This document shows positions 11,989 to 23,812 of a stretch of 64,000 bases of DNA, one piece after another. The notes beneath the pieces are model-generated. The model was not told the origin of the DNA. It made no database searches and was given only the letters and a program-made list of their open reading frames with translations. The DNA is taken from assembly GCA_963682055.1 (NCBI GenBank), contig OY821742.1, positions 9,827,752-9,891,751 on the forward strand. Reading direction: 5' to 3'. The position numbers were made by a program, and so were the translations under genes. This DNA is from Primula veris. Its lineage: Eukaryota; Streptophyta; Magnoliopsida; Ericales; Primulaceae. Numbering within the stretch: the first letter of the stretch is position 1; every line of letters starts with the position of its first letter.

Positions 11989-12131
11989 TAGTTTTTAAGA
12001 GTAATCCTTACTCTCTTGAATTTGTGCTCTTTTACACTAACCAAGATATGGTTTTGTTTGTTGCAAGTGTTTATTCTAGAACACCACTACAATAATATCT
12101 ACAAGATTGACGGTTCTTGTTTTCTAGGCTT

Positions 12132-12456
12132 GTATAAATAAATAAGAGTAGGGCGGGGCGAAAACCTGAAAAAACATATCGATAATCGAATCGAAAAAAA
12201 CGAACCGAACCGATAACCGAACCGAAAAAAACCGAAAAAGAAAAACCGAAACTTTTTCGGGTCGGTTTTGGTTTACAATAAAACCGAACCGAAAAAACCG
12301 AAAAAGCCCGAAAAAAACCCGAAACCGGACCGAAAAAACCCGATCTGGTCCAAAAAATAAAAAGACCGAAACCGAAAAAGAGCAAATCGAAAAATCTGCT
12401 CAGTTTCGGTTTTATTAAAAACCGAATCGGAACGAACCCGGTCAAGAGCATGGTTG
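12132..12456. mobile_element. CCGAAC-rich non-autonomous element
   Basis: About 300 bp made of variants of CCGAAC and CCGAAAAA, bounded by a perfect 10-bp direct repeat TTCTAGGCTT (12122-12131 and 12457-12466) that looks like a target-site duplication. The open frame on the minus strand (12071-12451) is Phe/Gly/Ser-rich low-complexity translation of this repeat and is not a gene. Superfamily unassigned; the composition recalls the hAT-like elements at 7-8 kb. Confidence 0.45.
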
Positions 12457-12466
12457 TTCTAGGCTT

Positions 12467-15400
12467 CTAGCCATTGTGTTTATGGAATCTTAATAGCTTC
12501 AATTAGACAGTTTTTGTTTTCTAGATCCTTATTAGAACATAAAAGTGATGTAATTAAATTTGGAAAATTATGTACTCGGAAGCATAAGGGAAAAAATAGG
12601 TTTAATAACCCAACTAACATACATTAACAAAATGGGAAAAACTACTGATTTTAACAATTGAGACACCAAACTATATATTTTTTTCTAAATTGGAGAGCTC
12701 CATCAATTTAATTTGACGGAAGTTAAGTTTAAATTCCATTTCAGTCTCAAATTTTATAAAATATATGAATTTAACTCAAAAAGTTTATAAATTTACATTT
12801 TTAACATACCCATTAACAAATAGTTATATATACATGCTCATACGTATACATAAAATACAAAAAAAAATATTACTCTAACTCCTTGTTACTTCGAATTATG
12901 CTGCATATTTGGTGGGTTTTTGTAATTCAAGTGGCCGGTTTGTTTTGATCCTGTGAGTTGTGCGGTTTATAGATATTACTCTCTTCAAGTGACGTATTTC
13001 TTTTGATATTTCTGATCCAATACAACCAGTTTATACTTCAGATTTCAGATAAAGAGGCGAACGGTTTCACGTGTGAGGGTGTCGTTGCTGCTTGTGACTA
13101 AAAATAAAATGTTAATATATAACTTACGTGAATGGATTTGAGGTTTGGGAAAGTATGTTAGTTGTGACATTTAAAAGAATTTAAGAAACCGTGTGGTGAT
13201 GAAATAGAAGATGACGTGATCCACAAGATAATATGTTTGAATACGTTTCACAATTTCGACATGCAAAATATTATTGATAAGCATGTATGGGGAAGTTTGT
13301 TATTAGTATTGTTTTTTTTTTTGGTTGCAAATATCACCCTTAACATAATTACAGCTGACATGATAAGTTAGGACTAGAGATTGTTACCGGAAAGTTATCC
13401 CGATACGGGAAGATGGAATTAAGTTTAGCTAAACGGTCCAACATAGTTGGATAAAACCAACAGTAACTAATAAGGACACTAAAAATAGTCTGGACCTTAA
13501 AAACTCATTTAAATTAAACATCCTAATGAAATGGATCTATTGTTGAAATTCATAAGTTGGGGACTCTAATATTAAGAGCAGATGATAGTTTAATTTTTAG
13601 AGCAACTCAACGAAAAGTAGAGTACAGGGTATATCACTTAACAGAAAAAAAAAAAAAAAAAAGGCTTCCAATAATTGCTGTAGTCTTCATACTCCAATTT
13701 TATTCCAACCCTCCTTAATTGATTTGACATTTGTCAATATATTTCCGGTGGTGACGGACCATTGTCTAATGTCAATACGTGTCAACAAATTGTACAGCTA
13801 AGTTACAAAAATACACCGTAATTTATCAGTAACATAAAATTGTTGCAATTGGACCTTAATATTATCTCACATGTATAATAAGCCTGCTGAAAACCCTCCA
13901 GATACAAGTAAACTGCAACCAAATTTGCACACAGTTGTTCTCAAACCCCATCACAATTTCAACAAAATATCAGTTAATTGTACATTAACAACTCCGAATA
14001 GGCAGCCTCAAAAATATATATCTTCAGTCTCGCCAATATGATTTTCGATTGCGATGTAGTTCCAAATTACCACGCCAAAAACCTGTCTCGTAACAGCAAT
14101 GTAAATTTATGAAACCGAGCTGTTTTCTTTTTCAGTTAGATGTGTTTGCATAGTAACACAATTTGCTAATCTAGCTGGAAGTTTGTTGGGTAAAGTCGTA
14201 AAGGCTTTAGCAGACCAAGATTGTGAACAAAGATGTAGAAGTTACATTTTGTCGACACAAAACACATGGTAGTAAATTGAATTTCGGAAAACAAAAATAA
14301 CTTATCAAAACCCTGACAGCGAACACACTTAGCCTTTAAACTACCGCCATAACGATACCATTACCAGCCTGGTGACCCAGGCTACTAAGTGGCTGGTAAT
14401 TAACTACCATATATCGTATACAAAGACATACAGTTAACCAATTAAGAACAATCCTAAAATTACTTAATTTGCACCTTGTTCCTCTTTTTCCATAATTGTT
14501 TTCCTTCACAAACGTCTTTCAAATCTACAAGAAGGTATCTAACGGAACATCGTCCAATTTGGCACTACATCTTTTAAATAGCACTGTTTCTTCTTTAGTG
14601 TAATTGTACTGCTACATATACAATAGTTGAATCGAAAGTCTCAAATGTAACATCAATCCCAGAACTAAGGATCCAAAATTGTATGGGATGATCTATTACA
14701 GAAGTTAGATATTACTACATGCTATTCGGTTATACAAAACAGAATCACGGATAGTAGTTATCCGCGAAGCAAACATAGAACTTACACAGTCAATCATATT
14801 TACCAATCACCGCAACTTGCAAGTAGCACAAAGTACTTAAAACAAGCAAACCGCAGACACCTAATCACTTTCCCTGATCAAGATCCGGACAATTAATTAG
14901 TGATCTCCGCAGTCAGAATACAAACATCACCACCACAGTGGCTGCTAATAAACTACCATGTACCATTCGATTTAACAATGAACAACTTGATTCCAATTTT
15001 ACAACTAATTATGTTCCTGATTTGCTCTATTTGCTTAAAATTTCAATTTCCTGTATTTTCCGAAAATCTAAACACCTCAAGCTCAACCTATAACATCACA
15101 AATCCCTGAAAAAAGTGTTGTAATTTTCTTCTCTAATTCGACGTGTTTCCATAAAAAACTTTACTTTATTCCTAATCAAACATCTGATCAATGCCCAAAT
15201 TGTAAAGCAGTTCATGGGAGAAAAACATAACACAACAAAACACAACCAAAACATAAAACCAAAACCAAAACAAAAAAATTAAGAATATCATAATCGGATC
15301 CATGTTAGATAATATTACATTCTATTCCATTATGCAAAACAAGTGGTAATTCCATAACAATTAGTAGAAATATCTACAAAACTTACACCCTTACAAAACT

Positions 15401-15494
15401 CTTCCATCAAAACAATTTCATTACATCACATCAAAGTGGTTGGTCCAACGAGTTATTGACTATTTAGATATATCAAAAAAAGAAGGGAGTGAAA
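12467..15494. other. Intergenic AT-rich DNA, no gene supported
   Basis: No reading frame with family resemblance is seen. A 17-codon stretch after a TTTCAG acceptor-like site (about 13050-13101) could be a terminal exon relic but is too short to support. A perfect 10-bp inverted repeat ATTACCAGCC/GGCTGGTAAT lies at about 14361-14401. The part nearest 15504 probably includes the 3' UTR of the minus-strand gene that follows. Confidence 0.4.
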
Positions 15495-15504
15495 AAACCT
15501 CGAT

Positions 15505-15993
15505 CTAAGTAATTTCACCACCTCTCCGAACCAACACAAAGTAGCCAACCACCGCACAAACCGCGGCAACACAATTCCCTTCCCTAACCAACACCCGCAC
15601 CGCAAACCCTAAAATCTCGAAAGTCATCTTCTTACCCTCCACAACCAAAGCCCGTCTCGGCTTCCCACAAAACGTCAACAACACAAGTATAGTGATCCAA
15701 GTAAGCAGGGTAGCAGGGAGAGCAACGGAAGCAGCAGCAGCAGTGGCGAGAAGACCGAAGACCAAACCGAGAACGAGGGAGGCGTAGAGAGCAGGGAGAG
15801 GGGAGGAGGAGGAGGAAGAGGTAGTTTGATACCATTTGAGAAGGTTGTTGAGTATATTCCAAGAGAGGGATAATAAAAGTGAATATACGAAGATAAAGAG
15901 GATAACCCATGTTCGTCGCTTGCTTATTAAACGTATTATTATTGGTTTTGTTTCTTTAGCTGAAGCTGAATATTTTGGGTCTTCCTTTTCCAT
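15505..15993 (-). CDS. Small multi-pass membrane protein, unknown function
   Basis: An uninterrupted 162-aa frame with no intron. The N terminus is polar (residues 1-28, acidic then basic). A hydrophobic segment follows at about 29-52, then a Ser-rich linker (about 57-66), a long hydrophobic stretch at about 68-110 probably making two membrane passes, and another at about 139-155 before a basic end. Charge pattern and spacing suggest a three- or four-pass protein of an endomembrane. The start at 15993 is followed by MEKEDPKYS; upstream, in transcription sense, is a GA-rich leader (the CT run at about 16012-16050 on the plus strand). Codon composition is clearly richer in GC than the flanks, which supports a real gene. 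It resembles short uncharacterised plant transmembrane proteins, but I cannot name a family. Confidence 0.75.
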   Translation of the reverse strand: MEKEDPKYSASAKETKPIIIRLISKRRTWVILFIFVYSLLLSLSWNILNNLLKWYQTTSSSSSSPLPALYASLVLGLVFGLLATAAAASVALPATLLTWITILVLLTFCGKPRRALVVEGKKMTFEILGFAVRVLVREGNCVAAVCAVVGYFVLVRRGGEIT

Positions 15994-16346
15994 TCTTAGC
16001 TTGGGTTTTGAGCTTTCTCTCTCTATATCTATATATCTATCTATATATTCTACTATCTATGTGTTGTATTTTGTGTTTTAGTTGTTTGTTTAATTAACCG
16101 GCACACTTTTTTTTACTGTGCGGTGGATTACCTGTAATTATTTAATTACTAGTATATTATATGCAACTTGTCAAGTTTTTACTGGTGCATCATATTTCCA
16201 TTAGACTATCGGTTTTTTTTCGGTTTATTTGTAAATTTAACCTGATAAATCTAGGTTGATCGAATTTGCACCCATTTTTGACATATTGCCAATAACTTGA
16301 ATTATGTTTGACCAAACAAGCAATTTTTAAAAGTTAATCACACTTA

Positions 16347-16540
16347 CTCGGTTTCGAAAAAAATGTCATGTTTTTATTTTGGGACGTACTAAAATAAGTG
16401 TTCATACTTTTTTAGTATTTTCTCATTTTTATTTTTTAAAATATTTGTTGATGATTTTTTTGTGGAATTTTAAATGAAATTGATTCAAATTCTTAAATAT
16501 CACAGTTTTTGAAACATGATACTATTTCGGGACGAAGGAG
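16347..16540. mobile_element. Tc1/mariner-type MITE
   Basis: A 194-bp element with TA on both sides. The left end CTCGGTTTCGAAAAAAATG and the right end, read in reverse complement as CTCCTTCGTCCCGAAATAG, form an imperfect inverted pair of the CTCCCTCCGTCCC type widely seen in plant genomes. No coding capacity. Confidence 0.55.
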
Positions 16541-17894
16541 TATAATTTAACATGTTAACTGTAGACTTAATTTTGAATGTTTTTTAGTTGGACAATTTTA
16601 ATACATGTTTTTACAGGTTCGATTTACATATAGTTTTATAAAATATAATAAAATGAAAACGGATGGAGCATTGGACCGATATTATATGGACTAATAGAAT
16701 GTGTAATTGATTTAGTATTTAGATGATAAATATTTGTATTCAATTCATCGTAACACTTTATGCCGTAAATGAAATGGATAGAGACAATAATATTGAAAAG
16801 AGAGGGAATTTATTTTATTTGTCTTGCATTTAAAAGCTATGTGAAATAAAATTACTAGTGTCGACTATTGATTCATTTAAGTGTCTTTTGACATAAGAAG
16901 CTTATTAGTCAAAGTCATAGTGTTGAATATTTTCAATATTTGACCTTTCAACCACTTCTCAAAATTAGTCAGCATTTGCCGTTAAATAATCAGGAGACGA
17001 GGCAGGGGATATTTTTGAAAAATATTTTTTTAGAATGTAAAAAAAAAAAAAAATTAGCGAAAAATAACAATTTAGCCTCATAATTGATTTTTTAAAATAC
17101 AGTATCTAATCTATTAATGCTGCCTCCGCCGTTGCGTATAACGTTTCGAACTTATTAATTAAAAAAAACAAACATCAAGTCGTATATTTGTTCAACAGTT
17201 CTAAAGGAGTTATTCATTTGAATAATTTTCACCTAATGCGGAACAGTATTGTTGTAAAACTTATTTTCATAAAATTACCCAATAAGATAAAAACCGAAAT
17301 GCTTGTTTAAAATGATATTACACATAACTCACAAATTTGTTAAGCATTGTTACTGACTATACTGATTTTACATTCAGTTTCTCTAAAAAAATTCTACTTT
17401 TTTAGGGGTTAAAGCGGCTATTGGCATGTGCATATATACGAGTGTCCTACACTAATATATATAAATAATACATATATACACATGCACACGTTATATAGTG
17501 CTTTTTAGCTTAATATTCTGTTTTTTTTTTTTGTTTTGTTAATATAACAAGATTTGTATCGCTCTTAAGATAAGAAGGTTCAAAATGTAGGCACGACCTT
17601 ACAATTGTTTGAAGAGAAATACGAATAAAAAAATTAATGTATTTAGAAAACAAATCAAAAGATTATAGGTTCTAGGAACCTTCTTGTAAGTAGTTATTGG
17701 GTGACCATATATAGGTGGGCACATCATTTTGGACTTTATTCTAAAAGTTACAAGTATGATAGAAGTGTTCAAGTAATGGTTATGGTATACTTTATTGATT
17801 ACAATAATTGGTATGCTTGCTTGAATTGTACCCTTCAATGCATGGTTTCTTATTTATTGGGGTTTGCCCAACTCTTTTATCACTTTCTACTACT
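16541..17894. other. Intergenic AT-rich DNA
   Basis: No gene seen. A partial Stowaway-family relic (about 16545-16672) lies next to the MITE at 16347. Short open frames at 17599-17898 on both strands have no family resemblance. Confidence 0.4.
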
Positions 17895-18090
17895 TTAATT
17901 TGATTCCGTCTCTAGTGCTACAAAAGCTTCAACAAGGCCAGCCAAACCTTCTTCACATGTAAACACTGAAACAAGAATGAAAATCACGTGATTAAGTTTG
18001 GTAATTATAAAACCATATGATCCTTACATATCAATTTACTTTTACCGATGACATGACCGTCACTTTGTGGATCCACATTTTCTCCATCAA
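17895..18090 (-). pseudogene. Last two exons of an unrecognised gene (probable remnant)
   Basis: Two exons join in frame on the minus strand: 18046-18090 (after acceptor CAAAG, ending in a GTAAA donor) and 17965-17895 (after acceptor TTTCAG, ending in TAA), with an 80-bp intron. The joined peptide runs VDGENVDPQSDGHVI then VFTCEEGLAGLVEAF, and ends ALETESN. Phase is preserved across the junction (G|TG). The composition is like real protein and unlike the AT-rich flanks. No earlier exon could be found on this strand up to about 19.2 kb, so this is either the 3' end of a gene whose upstream exons I cannot recognise, or a captured fragment. I do not recognise the family. Confidence 0.45.
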
Positions 18091-19867
18091 CTTTGAAAAT
18101 AAAAATGTAGCTAAAAAGATATTACAAAAATAAAATAAATGAGTGAGTGGTGACAACCATGGGTGGTGATACGTTTATTACTTACTTATAAGTTGAAAAA
18201 CAAGAAATCAAAGATTAAAAGAGGATCATACATTTATAATAGTTCTCATTAGAAGACCTTCATTTATTTAAGGATATATAAATATTGAAATTAAGTAATT
18301 TTGTTATTACGATGCAACAAGCAAAACTTGATTATATTGTTCGACTTCGTTTTTGGCTCAAGTGCTTAGGTCTCATATAGTCCCATTTTGGTAGGCATGA
18401 CCGTGGACTTCATACTAGCTTATTAGTACTTACCATGTTTTTCAAATAACAATGTAACACTTCGTAAAGATATATGTTAAATGGTCTCCTATATGAAGTT
18501 AAAATCTCAACATCGGAAAAATACTTGTAGATTGTTGCCAATGTAATCACTAATATTGAAATTAAAAAAGTTTGTTACTGTCTTCTAATAGCTTATTTTC
18601 CCTTGTTAGTGATGAAATTCGAGATGTGCATGGAAAAGAGTAGATTATAATTGTTATTTCTTTTGAGATTTGTCGACAAAAACTTATGAATGGTGAGGGG
18701 GATTCTTTTAGGTTCCAAGTATAATCTCGAAGAAAACCACTCAGGAAAGCATGAGATTGTTATCTTTTTTGGATAAAATTTGAGTATTTCTATGACGATG
18801 ACAGAGGTAGGACGTAGTTCGAATCATGCAAGTAAATATAACATTATATAAAGTCCCATTTTCGAAGAAAATAAGTATGCACATTATAGGTAATTCATTT
18901 CTTTGTTCTTATGTCTACTTAGCTCTCATACCTATGGCGAAGACCACATGTGTGTTCCCGAACTCTTTAGCTTATCTTTTACCAGGATTGTTGATATTGT
19001 AGAATTTGTAAGTGATATAATATTACATTGAATTCACAACCGGCTAGAACCATAATTAAATGGAAGATTTTTTTTTTGGATGCAACACTATTGTTGTCTG
19101 TCCTTATGGCACGATGAGATAGCTGTGTAAAGATCTTGTTTGATTGATTACATTGTCCAACACCGTGGGTAAATGTTCTCGATACATCTTGCAATATACC
19201 TAACGCTCATCAAATTAGTTGCAATCGATCAACATTTCTAAGCAAGTCATTCATTGGGGTCAATATGATCTTTTGCATTTGTCTTTACTTAATACTTGAT
19301 GACATCGATATTTGAAATTATATGTGCGTCGACACTTGATACTTCTAGCTAGCATCACAAAGGAAGAAACATCAATGAATTCTAGTAATTGTTTAGCACA
19401 ACATCTCGAACAAATCAAAATAAGACGTATCACTATTCACTAATTACTGTATTATTCGATTGAAATATTGGATTCTGAAGAAGGTTACAACTTTATTGAG
19501 ATGTAAAATGCAAGTTAAACCGTGGAAGACTATAACCTTCTCTTTAAACTTGGGGGAACCAAGTTTTCCCAAATTGACTGACAAAATTTTGAAAAGTGGT
19601 TGTGCTCGTTAAAGCAGATAACTAAATAAGCTGGACTATTTCGTTTCAGAACATAACGGAACTCCAGAGTTTTGTCAGCCAATTTGGAAAATCCGTTCCG
19701 CTCTCGTTCCCATTCTAGCAACTATGTTCCAGATTAAAGTTTATATCTTTTCAGGCCAAACTAACATAGAAACTCAGTATTTATTTGAATCAACCCAATT
19801 TTATACAACATCCAAGCACAAAGCCAAGCTTGGAATTCCATTCAAATGAGGGCTGTCAGGAGTGATC
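18091..19867. other. Intergenic AT-rich DNA and 3' flank of the gene at 19868
   Basis: Minus-strand open frames at 18979-19194 and 19530-19721 show no recognisable domain. The part near 19868 is probably 3' UTR of the next minus-strand gene. Confidence 0.35.
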
Positions 19868-20302
19868 TCAATCGTACTTTTCCATCCAAGAATAAACCAA
19901 AAAAAAGACCCATGACATTGCCAACAAAAAATCCCCGACCAACTGCCTTGGCCAATCCTGAGCCAAATCCTCGATTCTCCTTTCAAAACAAACTCTCCAA
20001 ATCGCCATAGAAATATGAAGAAGCACACAACCTTTCGCAAAAAAGCTTTGAAACTCTTTATCCTTTACAAACGCAACCATAGACAATATAACCCCAATCA
20101 CGGATAAAAGTAATCCCACAAACGAATCCGAGATTTCTATAAGCAACTGATCACGAGGGTTTGTTCCCATTAGCTTCCTAGCTGTCTCCGTTCCATGGCC
20201 GAAAACGGAAATTTCTTTGAGAAAAAACATAATTGAAAGGCCACATGATAGAGTGATTATAGAGTGGAGCATACAAATTGTGAAGAATCCTGATGAACTC
20301 AT
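19868..20302 (-). CDS. Small four-pass membrane protein, conserved plant family of unknown function
   Basis: An intronless 144-aa frame. Hydrophobic segments are at about residues 5-27, 61-79, 88-104 and 122-138, giving four probable membrane passes. Recognisable family blocks, in order, are FGHGTETA..LMGTNPRDQLLI, SDSFVGLLL, VKDKEFQSFFAKGC, RQLVGDFLLAMSW and a C-terminal SWMEKYD. The DSF and FFAKGC blocks match a short plant-specific protein family that I recall as uncharacterised (possibly DUF7865; name not verified). The start at 20302 gives MSSSGFFTIC, right at the first membrane segment, as in relatives. Length is normal for the family and there are no internal stops. Function is unknown. 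Confidence 0.8.
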   Translation of the reverse strand: MSSSGFFTICMLHSIITLSCGLSIMFFLKEISVFGHGTETARKLMGTNPRDQLLIEISDSFVGLLLSVIGVILSMVAFVKDKEFQSFFAKGCVLLHISMAIWRVCFERRIEDLAQDWPRQLVGDFLLAMSWVFFLVYSWMEKYD

Positions 20303-21711
20303 TGAAAATCAAAAGATTGCAAATACAGTACAAAACTTACACCTTAATTAGTATATTCAGAAGTATATATATCTTCCATTATATGGTACTATATCTAGTG
20401 AAGATGTAAAATTGGGATTTGGAGTATATAAGATATGCATATGTACCTGGATACAAAAGGGGTCATTGGTGTGTGAGATGCATTTCAATAAAAAAAAATT
20501 GATGATACGTCGGTACTTTCATAATATTTTTAAGTGTAATTCACCTTAAAAGTGATAAAAAAATATATTATTTTCGTAACTTTTTGTTATCTTTTTTTTT
20601 AACTTAAAAATTCAAATAAACACAAAAAAAAGCTTTAAAAAACAGTTTTCAATTATTTTTTTACATTTTAATATCTTACCCATAAAAATTATAAGTTATT
20701 TTTTAATCTTAAAAACAACTTTAATTTCTTTTTTATTGGGCCGATTGACTGCAACTTAAAAAAGTTTTCACCTATAATATTCGAAAATATGAAACACGGC
20801 TAATATTCTGGCTGCAAAATCGAAGGAAGGTGAGCATTGAGTGGATTAAGAGTCGGTGATGGGCATTTGGGAATTTTGTAAAACCCAAAATTTATATGAG
20901 GACAAATCTCAAAATATAAGTAGTATATTTTTTTGTGATTCAGTGTCATGTTTGATTGGACATAGAGATATAGAGATAAGAGATGCAGAATCTTAGCTGG
21001 AATTCCATTTTATAAATGTCCATTTACCGATGTACGTAACATTAGATGATAGGGACAGAATTGTATGGCATGGAAAATTATGCTAATGCCTAATTGACAT
21101 AAATAAATTAATATTTTTCTTAGCTATTCAGGTGAGTACTATTACTCCTTATTAGTTCGTATTTGATGTAAAACAAGATTAAATTTTATTAGGTTGAGTT
21201 GAAGCTCAGTATAAACCATGCAAAATATCGACTCATGAAGGATGGCAATAGCTTAAATATGTACATAAAGTTCTTGTTTGACAAACAAATCGTTGACAAG
21301 TTGGCAAGACTTTACACATGTTCGTTTCGTTTTCTAAACAAGTTCTAAATTTATTTTCACTAGTTAATATATATGAATCGAGCTGCTGACTACCTGGAAA
21401 TAAGTTTTTTAGTGAACATTTTGGTTTATTATCAGTTATCACTCCTACTTAAGATGCAAGTTATAAACTTGCATCCACACCTTTTTTTAAAATTGTAATC
21501 TTCTTATGCCCGAAAGATGATTATTCTTCTCAGTGTATTTTCTTATAGTTTGAGGTTGAACAACTCTTTCATTTGGTTGTACATAACTAGAAACAGGTTT
21601 AGTTTAGGTTTTTCTTGTTGTTATGACTTTAAAGTTGACTCTGCAAGGGAATTTTTTAAAAACAAATAAATGATTTTTTTTGGATGTATACCTTCTTAAT
21701 TAATTAATAGG
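20303..21711. other. Upstream region of the minus-strand gene; no other gene seen
   Basis: AT-rich intergenic DNA. No repeat with defined ends and no coding frame with family resemblance. Confidence 0.35.
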
Positions 21712-23788
21712 AGGATAAATTAATAAAACATATTATTTTTAAAACTAAATTGACAAAAATATATCCAAAAAATTGTAATTAACAAAAATATACCCAAAAG
21801 TTCATAAACTAATTTGTATATTTCATACCATTATTCCAAAAGTTCATACCCTTATTTCAAAAGTTTATACCATAATTTATATATTTTTATATAATTGTTT
21901 CGAAAGTTCATACACTTATTTTAAAAGTTCATAACATAATTCATAAAGTTCATACCCCAATTTACAAAATTCATATAACTATTTATATAATTAATATACA
22001 TAATTTTCAACTCAATACACTTAATTCACCGGGTTCATATACTTATTGTTGAACTTAGAGTTCAATAATGATTTTGATTATAACCTTGATTATGTTTTAA
22101 TGATTTTACTATTTCTCTATTTCATTGATATAATGCTTGTCTTTTCCAAAGAAGAGAAAATGTACATTTCAGGTCTTTAAATGATAGAGCATTCGATAAC
22201 GAAGCCATAGGTTCAAGCGGAACCAGAATCGGAGCTAAAACGAAGAAGTTACGGGCTTTTGAAGAATAACGAGAAAACAGAGAAAACTGAAGAACGACCG
22301 ATCGTCTGTACAAAAACGACCGATCGTTTTTGTTCTGATTTCTTCCAGAGAGTCCACAAGAAAAACGATCGATCGAAACTCAGAAACGACCGATCGTTTT
22401 CTGAATAACGACCGATCGACTGTAGAAAACGACCGATCGTTTTCTGCAGTTTTCGAAAACAGCTTTTCAGCTTATTCTGGAAAAGAGCTGTTATAACCTT
22501 TTAACGGTCATAACCCAGAAAAACAGACTTTGCTGTTATATAAACCACCCCAATCTCTCTCCTAAATCACGAATTACAATATCTATTAACATCCTTCAAC
22601 CTCTCTCATAAAAACCCTAAAATCACCATTTTGGTTAATATATTCGAGAAAGAGGGAAATCAAAGAAAAGGAGATTCAAGCTCGATCATCATCAACAACT
22701 CACCAATTAGCTTTTTAAGAAGCAATTAGAATCGTGAGCGAAGTTACATTTTTGTAACTAAATTTGTATCGAGTGTTTTATAAACTCAATTGTGAGCGAG
22801 TGAACGGGTAGAGGCTTTGTAAGCAAGTGAAGCTTAAAAGCTCTAGATTTTTCATTCGGGTACTCATAAATTGAGGGGGAGTCGTAGACTCGTAGACGTG
22901 TTCTCTTGCACTTGTATCAAGAGTAGGAACCCCGGGTAGAGGGTGAGCCAATCGGTCGATTGAGCTCAATAGGATTTGTAATATCCGCAAGAACATTTTT
23001 AGTGAAATACTCGGTAGTACCGAGGAGAGGACGTATGCGCGTTTGCCGAACCTCTATAAATCGCGGTGTCAATTCCTTTCCCTTACTTTTACTTTACGCA
23101 ACTTATTTTATTGCATATTTTCTTGTTTGCGTTAAGTAATTCTAGCAATTCTTTAACTCTTGTTATAACGCTTAAGCTTAGAATTGCATTAGTTGGGTGT
23201 TAGTTGCTTAGAATTTTAATTAGGCGAAAATCGCCATAAACCTTATTCACCCCCCCCTCTAAGGTTAGCACACGGGCCAACACTTATTTTTCAAGCTTAT
23301 AATATACTAGTTAACAAATTCAACTATTACCCGTCTTCCGATCTCGAACCGTCGTGGGCCTCTCGTTTGACGACCGCATCTCCATCGACATCAATCTCGA
23401 GTTTTCGACTTCGCTCTACATACTCGCCACCCACTCCGACGGATGCCTCCATCTCAATCTCTATTAAAGGGAGAGATTGGAGAGAGAGGTGATGAGAGAA
23501 AGATCGAAAAAAAAAGAAAAATGAGAAGAGAGATCAGAAAGACATAACAAGGAGGAGAAATCGGAGAGAGGGAGTAGTATGAGGAGAGATAGATCGAAAA
23601 GAGAAAGAATAAACAGAGAGATCGGAGAGAGAAGAAAGAGAATGAGACGAAGAGAGAGAGAGAAAATATATAGTAGTAATGAAGTAGATTTTTTATTTTT
23701 TTTATTAATTGAAGGTATAATTTAATTTTTGAATGTATGTTTTTGTTAATATGATGGTGTAGGGTATGTTTATTTTAATTGTCCCATA
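21712..23788. mobile_element. TIR repeat, copy A, interrupted by a solo LTR
   Basis: The left end GGATAAATTAATAAAACATA and the right end, read in reverse complement as GGGACAATTAAAATAAACATA, form an inverted pair. Next to the left end is an array of roughly 21-bp units like AAAAGTTCATACCCTTATTTC (about 21800-22000); toward the right end is a GA-rich domain (about 23465-23665). Without the 1236-bp LTR insert and one copy of its target site the element is about 840 bp. It is the same family as copy B at 23813, in opposite orientation. No transposase frame. Confidence 0.5.
22047..23282 (+). mobile_element. Solo LTR of a Ty1/copia-like retrotransposon
   Basis: A 1236-bp segment begins TGTTGAACTT, ends GGGCCAACA and is flanked by a perfect 5-bp duplication CTTAT (22042-22046 and 23283-23287). 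No internal domain or second LTR is present, so it is a solo LTR left by recombination. The 3' part has the C-run followed by TCTAAGGTTAGCACACGGG typical of SIRE/Tork-like copia LTRs (from memory). The 5' part (about 22290-22445) holds several copies of a GACCGATCG motif, most embedded in palindromes. Confidence 0.85.
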
Positions 23789-23812
23789 ATATTACATTTT
23801 AATTCCCCGATG

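Noticed and set aside
12071..12451. 126-codon minus-strand frame rich in Phe, Gly and Ser
   Set aside because: It is translation of a CCGAAC/CCGAAAA simple repeat inside a probable transposon; no domain and no gene-like composition.
13049..13101. 17-codon open stretch after a TTTCAG acceptor-like site
   Set aside because: Too short to separate from chance; no upstream exon found.
14361..14401. Perfect 10-bp inverted repeat that could suggest a small RNA hairpin
   Set aside because: The stem is too short for a plant microRNA precursor and nothing else supports transcription.
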